A DNA stretch of 64,000 nt from Maritimibacter sp. HL-12 (GTDB lineage Bacteria; Pseudomonadota; Alphaproteobacteria; Rhodobacterales; Rhodobacteraceae), in NCBI RefSeq assembly GCF_900177545.1, contig NZ_FXBQ01000001.1, forward strand, positions 3,541,307-3,605,306, written 5' to 3'. A model generated the notes under the pieces. The model did not search any database. It saw nothing but the letters and a program-made list of their open reading frames with translations, and was not told the origin of the DNA. Positions 58,453 to 64,000 of the stretch are shown here, in pieces. Both the position numbers and the translations under genes were made by a program. The first letter of the stretch is position 1. Each line of letters starts with the position of its first letter.

Positions 58453-58656
58453 ATGTTCAAGACCAACGAAGGCACCATCGACCGCGCACTGCGCGTCATC
58501 CTCGGCGCGGCACTTATCCTTGGCTACTTCCTCAACCAGGACGGGGCCTATTCCTGGCTCTACCTGCTCGGGGTGATCCCGCTCGTCACCGGTCTTGTCG
58601 GCTGGTGCGGGCTTTATGCCGTGTTCGGCATCAACACCTGCAAGACAAAAAGCTGA
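58453..58656 (+). CDS. DUF2892 (YgaP-like) membrane protein
   Basis: This 67-residue protein starts FKTNEGTIDRALRVILGAAL and has two membrane helices, the second LLGVIPLVTGLVGWCGLYAV, followed by NTCKTKS. This is the standard DUF2892 layout. The Cys residues and the neighbouring Crp/Fnr gene recall sulfur-related loci in other bacteria. AAGGAG precedes the start. Confidence 0.88.
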   Translation: MFKTNEGTIDRALRVILGAALILGYFLNQDGAYSWLYLLGVIPLVTGLVGWCGLYAVFGINTCKTKS

Positions 58657-58755
58657 AGATCACACCGGGTCGCGCCCGCGCGCGGCCCGGTCTCGCCTTT
58701 GCCGGATCGGTCTCGCCTTCGCCAGATCGGTGCCGAGGCGCATCCCATCGAGGGA

Positions 58756-59988
58756 TCAGTCGTTTCCGATCTCGGCCACCGCCACGAAGTTCGCAAGATC
58801 GGCGTCGGTTCCGGGGTTGGCCGCCGCGAAACGCTCGCTCAGCGACTCCGGGGCCAGCGCGATGTTCGACACCACGGCCGCCCCCTCGCCTGCCGGGCCA
58901 TAAGCCGTTCCGTTGACCGCGAAATAGACGCTGCCGGCGTTGCCGGTGCGCAGCACGGGCGGTTGCTCGGTTTTCGGCAGCACGTATTGCTCGCCGGCGT
59001 CGAGGATCTTTTCCAGGATGATCGAGCCATCGGCGGCCTGCACCCGCACCCAGGACGGGCGCACCGCGAAAATCGCGACATCCGGCGCGTCTTGCCCGAA
59101 GACCCGCACCGCGCCACTGTCGCCGCTTTCGCTGCTGCCAGAGGCCTCGGCAACCGCGGTTTCGATCGCATCGCCGGCCGCAATCCCGGAACTGCCCGGT
59201 GCCGCCCGCGAAGGCAACGCCCGCTCCGCCTCGGCCAACACCCCGACCTCGGAGGGATCGAGCGTCGAGATCGGACCGTCGCGCGCGATCATGACCGGAA
59301 CGTCCAGCGCCTCGGGCCGGTAGAGCCGATCCAGCGCCTCGGACGTGGGCGAGGAGTTCAGACTTTCGGGCCCGCCGCTTGCCAGCGCGCCGTCCGCGCC
59401 CTCGCCAAGCCCGGGCAATTCTTCCATCACCCCCACGGCCTGTTCGACCGGCGCGAAATCCACCTTCTGGATTTCCTTCAGAAGCGACCAGCCGCCATAT
59501 CCCAGAACCCCGACCAGCGCGATCAACACCGCGACCGAGCCCACCGCACCGGGCTCGATCCCTTCAAAGACCGAGCTTTGGCGCGGCACGAAGCTCGCGT
59601 TCGGGTTGGCAAGCGGGTCGCCGCCGGCTGCGGCGGGTTTTTCGGCCCGTGCCTTCGCCTGCGGTGCCAGCCCGTGCATCGGGGTGAACCCCGATTCGCG
59701 GCAGAAGGCGGCAAAGGCGCGATCTGGGTCCATGCCGAGATAGCGGGCATAGGACCGGACATACCCGGCGATGAAGCTGGGCGATTCGAACGCCAGCATA
59801 TCGGCGTTTTCAATCGCGGAGATGTAGGTGGCCTTGATTTTCAGCTCGCGCTGAACATCGAGAAGGGACTTGCCGAGCGTCGCGCGTTCCCCGCGCATGA
59901 CGTCGCCCAACCTGAGATCGTATGAATCGAATCCGCCCCGCGTCTCATCCTGCTCGGTGATCTTTGGTGACGTCCACCGTCGGATCAT
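58756..59988 (-). CDS. RodZ-like HTH protein with C-terminal DUF4115 domain
   Basis: This 410-residue protein has an N-terminal Xre HTH (about 25-95, LRLGDVMRGERATLGKSLLD, FIAGYVRSYARYLGMDPDRA), a single membrane helix (AVGSVAVLIALVGVLGYGGW), a long low-complexity linker, and a C-terminal DUF4115 domain (SWVRVQAADGSIILEKIL). RodZ-type proteins link the actin-like MreB to the membrane. ATG 59988 or GTG 59994 are both possible starts. It follows hemA on the same strand. Confidence 0.85.
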   Translation of the reverse strand: MIRRWTSPKITEQDETRGGFDSYDLRLGDVMRGERATLGKSLLDVQRELKIKATYISAIENADMLAFESPSFIAGYVRSYARYLGMDPDRAFAAFCRESGFTPMHGLAPQAKARAEKPAAAGGDPLANPNASFVPRQSSVFEGIEPGAVGSVAVLIALVGVLGYGGWSLLKEIQKVDFAPVEQAVGVMEELPGLGEGADGALASGGPESLNSSPTSEALDRLYRPEALDVPVMIARDGPISTLDPSEVGVLAEAERALPSRAAPGSSGIAAGDAIETAVAEASGSSESGDSGAVRVFGQDAPDVAIFAVRPSWVRVQAADGSIILEKILDAGEQYVLPKTEQPPVLRTGNAGSVYFAVNGTAYGPAGEGAAVVSNIALAPESLSERFAAANPGTDADLANFVAVAEIGND

Positions 59989-60119
59989 GAACACCGTCCC
60001 TCATGCTGTCAGGCGCACCGCCCGATGAAACCTTTGACAGGCCGATGATTCTTTTGACCATCAGTCTCTTGGGCCTCACCTTTACCACACCGCAAGGGAT
60101 TGTGCACAGGCGGAAAACC

Positions 60120-61349
60120 TCAGGCGCTGAGTTCGGCGCGATTCAGCGCACACTGTGCCCAGAGCGAATCCAGGGCCCGAACCAGCTTCTCGGTCTCGTC
60201 GGGCCCATGCACCGGCGAGGGGGTGAAGCGCAGCCGCTCGGTGCCGCGCGGCACGGTCGGATAGTTGATCGGCTGGACGTAAATCCCGAACTGGTCGAGC
60301 AGCATGTCCGAGAGCGCCTTGGTATGGACAGGGTCGCCCACGATCACCGGCACGATATGGCTGCCGTGGTCGATGATCGGCAGGCCCAGCCCCTTGAGCC
60401 GGGTTTTCAGAACCTTCGCCTGCTGCTGGTGCTTGTCGCGCAGCTTCTGGCCCTCGGCCGTCTTGAGGAAGGCCACCGAGGCCGCCGCCGCCGCCGCAAT
60501 CGCGGGTGCAAGCGAGGTCGTGAAGATGAAACCCGGCGCGTAAGACCTTATCGCGTCGACCATTTTGGCGCTTGCGGCGATATAGCCGCCCATCACGCCA
60601 TAGGCCTTGGCCAGCGTGCCGTTGATGATGTCGATCCGGCCCATCAGCCCGTCACGCTCGGCCACGCCGGCCCCACGGGGGCCATACATGCCAACCGCGT
60701 GCACCTCGTCGATATAGGTCAGCGCGCCGAACTCGTCGGCAAGATCGCAGATCGCCTCGATCGGGCCGAAATCGCCGTCCATCGAGTAGACCGATTCGAA
60801 GGCGATCAGCTTCGGCACGTCGGGGTCGTCGGCGGCCAGCAGCGCGCGCAGGTGCTCGACATCGTTGTGGCGGAAGATGCGCTTGGCACCGCCGTTGCGG
60901 CGCACACCCTCGATCATCGAGGCGTGGTTGAGCGCGTCGGAATAGATGATCAGGCCGGGAAACAGCTTGGGCAGCGTCGAGAGCGTGGCATCGTTGGCGA
61001 TATAGGCCGAGGTAAACAGCAGCGCTGCTTCCTTGCGGTGTAGATCGGCCAGTTCGGCTTCGAGCCGCTTGTGATAGACCGTGGTGCCGGAGATATTGCG
61101 CGTACCGCCCGACCCTGCTCCGGTCGCGTCGATCGCCTCGTGCATCGCCGCGAGCACTTGGGGATGCTGGCCCATGCCGAGATAATCGTTGCCGCACCAG
61201 ATCGTCACCGGCTGCTGGCTGCCATCGGGTTTTTGCCACATCGCATGCGGAAACCGGCCACGCTCGCGTTCAATGTCGATGAACACCCGGTAGCGGCCTT
61301 CCTCATGCAGACGTCCCAGGGCCTCGTCCAGCTTGGCATCGTAGTTCAC
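60120..61349 (-). CDS. hemA: 5-aminolevulinate synthase
   Basis: This 409-residue PLP enzyme condenses glycine and succinyl-CoA, the first step of the C4 tetrapyrrole pathway feeding haem, bacteriochlorophyll and B12. [26 protein letters not shown], the lysine loop [13 protein letters not shown] near residue 245 and [11 protein letters not shown] are all present. The GTG start at 61349 follows GGAGG; upstream in-frame codons lack family similarity. An FnrL-type site lies about 100 bases upstream. Confidence 0.97.
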   Translation of the reverse strand: MNYDAKLDEALGRLHEEGRYRVFIDIERERGRFPHAMWQKPDGSQQPVTIWCGNDYLGMGQHPQVLAAMHEAIDATGAGSGGTRNISGTTVYHKRLEAELADLHRKEAALLFTSAYIANDATLSTLPKLFPGLIIYSDALNHASMIEGVRRNGGAKRIFRHNDVEHLRALLAADDPDVPKLIAFESVYSMDGDFGPIEAICDLADEFGALTYIDEVHAVGMYGPRGAGVAERDGLMGRIDIINGTLAKAYGVMGGYIAASAKMVDAIRSYAPGFIFTTSLAPAIAAAAAASVAFLKTAEGQKLRDKHQQQAKVLKTRLKGLGLPIIDHGSHIVPVIVGDPVHTKALSDMLLDQFGIYVQPINYPTVPRGTERLRFTPSPVHGPDETEKLVRALDSLWAQCALNRAELSA

Positions 61350-61450
61350 AGGCGGTCCTCCAGAATCCGGCAGATTTCGAAGCAGTCTAAATACAACTTC
61401 TTCGCAATCGAAGTGTTTTTTGCTCATACATTTTGCCGCAGGCTTACGAA

Positions 61451-61464
61451 TTGACCTGAATCAA
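61451..61464 (-). promoter_or_regulatory. FnrL-type site upstream of hemA
   Basis: TTGACCTGAATCAA matches TTGAT-N4-ATCAA with one change (T to C in the first half). It lies about 102 bases from the hemA start. R. sphaeroides hemA is known to be induced under low oxygen by FnrL. Confidence 0.75.
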
Positions 61465-61500
61465 GACGCCGGCGGTTTCCTGTTGGCGCTGCGCCGAACC

Positions 61501-61869
61501 TCAGTTGTCCTCCGGGACCAGCAGGCCGATCACCGTGCACGGGGCACCGTTCTGCTGCTGGCAGACATCGAGCACCGCCTCGCGGGCGGCATCGGGCGAG
61601 GCGTGATTGGCGACCGAGGCGAGCTTTTCGGGGGCCAGCGCAACGCCGCGCGGCACTGCGAGCGCGCCGAACGCGCCGAATCCGGCCTGCTCGAACGCGA
61701 CCAGTTGCGCCGGCATGCCCTCTTGCAGCGCGGCAACCATCTCGGTGGCCGTTTCATCGAGCCCCTCGGGCGCGACCGGCTCGAAGGCAAGCCCGCCTTC
61801 GGCGTGGATCGGGGCCGCAACTCCGGCGGCGGCCAGCGCAACAACAAGGGCGACACTGTATCGTTTCAT
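61501..61869 (-). CDS. Small exported protein of unknown function
   Basis: This 122-residue protein has a signal peptide (RYSVALVVALAAAGVAAPIH) and a short alpha-helical domain with one Cys pair (VCQQQNGAPCTVIGLL). Similar short proteins beside hemA in this family are sometimes mislabelled as a synthase. It is transcribed in the same direction as hemA, 150 bases upstream. Function unknown. Confidence 0.7.
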   Translation of the reverse strand: MKRYSVALVVALAAAGVAAPIHAEGGLAFEPVAPEGLDETATEMVAALQEGMPAQLVAFEQAGFGAFGALAVPRGVALAPEKLASVANHASPDAAREAVLDVCQQQNGAPCTVIGLLVPEDN

Positions 61870-62042
61870 CTGATTTCCTCCGTATGTCGCGGGCAACATA
61901 AGGTCGAGGCGCGCCCGCCGCCACCCTCTCTGGACAGTGGCCATGGGCATGATACGTTTTCCGCCGATCCGCTTGCCGTGCGCCGCATTCGTGCAGACCG
62001 AACCGGCACCCAACCATCCGCGACCCCCGACAGGAGACAGAA

Positions 62043-63416
62043 ATGACCCTCGCCCCCGTTCTTGCCCGCCTCGACGCAGGCCTCGACGACGCCCTCGACC
62101 GGCTGATGGCGCTCCTGCGCATCCCGTCGATCTCGACCGACCCGGTTTTCAAGGCCGAATGCGATGCCGCCGCCGACTGGCTGGTGGCCGATCTGCAGGG
62201 CATCGGCTTCGAGGCGTCAAAGCGGCCAACCCCCGGACATCCGATGGTGGTGGCCCACGGCGGCGAGGGCGCGCCGCACCTGTTGTTCTACGGCCATTAC
62301 GACGTGCAGCCGGTCGACCCGCTGGAACTCTGGGACAACGATCCCTTCGCGCCGGCGATCGAGGATACCCCCAAGGGCAAGGTGATCCGCGGCCGCGGCA
62401 CGTCAGACGACAAGGGTCAGCTCATGACCTTCATCGAGGCGATGCGGGCCTGGGTGGCGGAGCACGGTGCCCTGCCCTGCCGGATCACCATCTTCCTCGA
62501 AGGCGAGGAAGAATCGGGCTCGCCCTCGCTGGTGCCCTTCATGAAGGAGAATGCCGAGGAGCTGAAAGCCGATCTCGCGATGATCTGCGACACCACGCTG
62601 TTCGACGCCAAGGTGCCCGCGATCACCACCCAGTTGCGCGGGTTGATGGCCGAGGAGGTGATTCTCACCGGCCCCACGCGCGATCTGCACTCGGGCATGT
62701 ACGGCGGCCTCGCGCGCAATCCGATCCACGTGCTGGCGAAAATCGTCGCCGATCTGCATGACGACACCGGGCGGATCACCCTCGACGGCTTCTATGACGG
62801 CGTGCCGGAGCTGCCCGACGAGATCCGCGCGCAATGGCAGGGGCTGGCCTTCGATCACACGAGGTTCCTAGGCGACGTGGGGCTGTCGCAGCCGGCCGGC
62901 GAGGCCGACCGCACGCCGCTGGAGAAACTCTGGTCGCGCCCGACGGCGGAGGTGAACGGGATCTGGGGTGGCTATACCGGGGCCGGGTTCAAGACCGTGC
63001 TGCCCTCGAAAGCCACGGCCAAGATCAGCTTCCGCCTCGTCGGCGACCAGGATCCGGAGGCGATCCACAAAGCCTTCGTGCGCCATGTCGAAGACCGGCT
63101 GCCCGAGGACGTGACGGCGGAGTTCCCGAATGGCCACGGCGCGCCCGCCTCTCGAATGCCGACGGATGATCCCGCCTTCGAGGCGGCACGACAGGCGCTC
63201 AGCGAGGAATGGGGCATGGAGGCGGCCTTCGTCGGCTCCGGCGGGTCGATCCCGATCGCCGGGCACTTCCAGCAGGTGCTCGGGATGAACGCGATGCTGA
63301 TCGGCTTCGGCCGCGACGACGACCAGATCCATTCACCGAACGAGAAATACAACCTCGAAAGCTTTCACAAGGGCATGCGCAGCTGGGCGCGCATCCTGGC
63401 CGCGCTCGCGAAGTGA
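62043..63416 (+). CDS. M20-family metallopeptidase (dipeptidase)
   Basis: This 457-residue enzyme has metal ligands in FYGHYDVQPVDPLELW and RGTSDDKGQLMTFIEA, and Glu in FLEGEEESGSPSLVPF. The dimerisation insert covers about 195-360, and the C-terminal end has SIPIAGHFQQVLGMNAMLIG. It resembles the PepV/CNDP-like dipeptidase group. GGAGA precedes the start. Confidence 0.9.
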   Translation: MTLAPVLARLDAGLDDALDRLMALLRIPSISTDPVFKAECDAAADWLVADLQGIGFEASKRPTPGHPMVVAHGGEGAPHLLFYGHYDVQPVDPLELWDNDPFAPAIEDTPKGKVIRGRGTSDDKGQLMTFIEAMRAWVAEHGALPCRITIFLEGEEESGSPSLVPFMKENAEELKADLAMICDTTLFDAKVPAITTQLRGLMAEEVILTGPTRDLHSGMYGGLARNPIHVLAKIVADLHDDTGRITLDGFYDGVPELPDEIRAQWQGLAFDHTRFLGDVGLSQPAGEADRTPLEKLWSRPTAEVNGIWGGYTGAGFKTVLPSKATAKISFRLVGDQDPEAIHKAFVRHVEDRLPEDVTAEFPNGHGAPASRMPTDDPAFEAARQALSEEWGMEAAFVGSGGSIPIAGHFQQVLGMNAMLIGFGRDDDQIHSPNEKYNLESFHKGMRSWARILAALAK

Positions 63417-63450
63417 GGTTTCGCCCGGGCTGCGCCCGGACGACCCGGGC

Positions 63451-63500
63451 GGGGGGCGCTGCCCCCCGGACCCCCCGGAGTATTTTCCCAAGGAAAAGAG
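63451..63500. repeat. Dispersed GC-rich repeat, copy 2
   Basis: GGGGGGCGCTGCCCCCCGG, then ACCCCCCGGAGTATTTTCCC. It is a variant of the sequence at 32777-32831, in the same orientation, and sits between two convergent genes. Its stem and T-rich tail suit a bidirectional terminator. Confidence 0.6.
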
Positions 63501-63504
63501 CAGA

Positions 63505-63747
63505 TCAGGCTTCGGGCCGTGCCACCGCCATGCGGGCCAGCTTGGCGGCCAGCAGGACCCAGGTCCAGCCGTGGAAGACCAGATCGAAGATGTCGATCGC
63601 CTCGGTCAGCGTGCCCGCCGCCAGCATCTTCAGCTTTTCCCAGATATGCGGCTCGGGCGTGAACGGCGCGAGGCCGAGCGTGGCGGCAAACAGCACCGCG
63701 TAGAGCAGCGGCAGATCGTCGAGGAATTTCAGCAGGCGCGCGCGCAT
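63505..63747 (-). CDS. Small membrane protein (often labelled RND transporter)
   Basis: This 80-residue protein has two hydrophobic helices (LPLLYAVLFAATLGLAPF and WTWVLLAAKLARMAV) around PEPHIWEKLKMLAAGTLTEA. Such proteins are common in Rhodobacteraceae and commonly mislabelled as RND transporters, which are ten times longer. Function unknown. Confidence 0.75.
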   Translation of the reverse strand: MRARLLKFLDDLPLLYAVLFAATLGLAPFTPEPHIWEKLKMLAAGTLTEAIDIFDLVFHGWTWVLLAAKLARMAVARPEA

Positions 63748-63815
63748 GGTCTCACCCTGGTTTATTGCCCGCCCCACATAAGGGCGGCCGGACCGGATGA
63801 CCAGAGCGAGAAACG

Positions 63816-63892
63816 TGGCGCGGTTGACGGGACTCGAACCCGCGACCCCCGGCGTGACAGGCCGGTACTCTAACCAACTGAGCTACAACCGC
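63816..63892 (-). tRNA. tRNA-Asp(GTC), copy 1
   Basis: On the minus strand the 77-base gene starts GCGGTTGTAGCTCAG, has anticodon GTC in CCTGTCACG, T-loop GGTTCGAGTCC and ends CAACCGCGCCA. CCA is encoded. Confidence 0.97.
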
Positions 63893-63923
63893 GCAGAGAC
63901 GCATTTTGCGGGAATGGCAGCGG

Positions 63924-64000
63924 TGGCGCGGTTGACGGGACTCGAACCCGCGACCCCCGGCGTGACAGGCCGGTACTCTAACCAACTGAGCTACAACCGC
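63924..64000 (-). tRNA. tRNA-Asp(GTC), copy 2
   Basis: The 77-base sequence is identical to the copy at 63816-63892, 31 bases away. Its 5' base is the last base of the window, so the promoter is outside. Confidence 0.97.

Noticed and set aside
63752..63985. 77-residue minus-strand frame with RVPACHAGGRGFESRQPRH twice
   Set aside because: It is the sense reading of the two tRNA-Asp genes; the internal repeat simply reflects the two tRNA copies.

Overview
The window is high-GC alphaproteobacterial DNA and almost certainly a member of the Rhodobacteraceae. The evidence is a permuted two-piece tmRNA whose tag reads ANDNRAPVALAA, a hemA-type 5-aminolevulinate synthase with an FNR-type site upstream, cckA with a perfect CtrA-type site upstream, a trgA-trgB-cysK tellurite locus like that of Rhodobacter sphaeroides, acuI, and many small lineage-typical proteins.

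Positions 1-6633 are one end of an integrated mobile element. Running leftward from the chromosome junction it holds: a tRNA-Asn 3' fragment (att site), repeated motifs resembling integrase arm sites, a tyrosine integrase, an AlpA/excisionase-like HTH protein, a large primase-helicase, a 575-base repeat-rich non-coding block with a perfect 21-bp inverted repeat (possible element origin), a small serine recombinase, a terminase-small-subunit-like protein, and the 3' end of an AT-richer cargo gene. The content suggests a phage satellite or small integrative element; its other end lies outside the window.

Positions 7046-12867 carry a same-strand run of membrane genes (ExoD family, a DUF6635-like protein, a CNNM/HlyC hemolysin-like protein, a P2-type cation ATPase), ending at tRNA-Ser(GGA). 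Positions 13127-15579 carry two divergent exported proteins of unknown role. Positions 15823-22279 hold mscS-like, cysK, trgB and trgA on the minus strand. This tellurite/cysteine locus is interrupted between cysK and trgB by an AT-richer two-gene cassette on the plus strand: a Panacea (DUF4065) antitoxin-like gene overlapping a small partner that could be its toxin.

Positions 22365-28533 (minus) carry photolyase, a cysteine desulfurase-like enzyme, a BCCT transporter, a universal stress protein and acuI, suggesting uptake of betaine or DMSP-type osmolytes and acrylyl-CoA detoxification. Then come three perfect hairpins at exact 24-base spacing, split ssrA, chrA, sspB (the adaptor that recognises the ssrA tag), fumC, a 47-bp tandem repeat, small regulators, an SMR efflux protein, two tandem YitT proteins and typA.

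Positions 36979-50140 are core genes: VOC protein, DUF1330, alaS, recA, cckA, an RsmB-type methyltransferase, guaB, gap, coaD and a CBS protein. Positions 50219-58656 contain valine/propionate catabolism (mmsA, a 3-hydroxyisobutyryl-CoA hydrolase, mmsB) with LysR, cupin and Crp/Fnr regulators, an L,D-transpeptidase and a YbdK-type ligase. The window closes with a RodZ-like HTH protein, hemA, an M20 dipeptidase, a small membrane protein and two identical tRNA-Asp genes.
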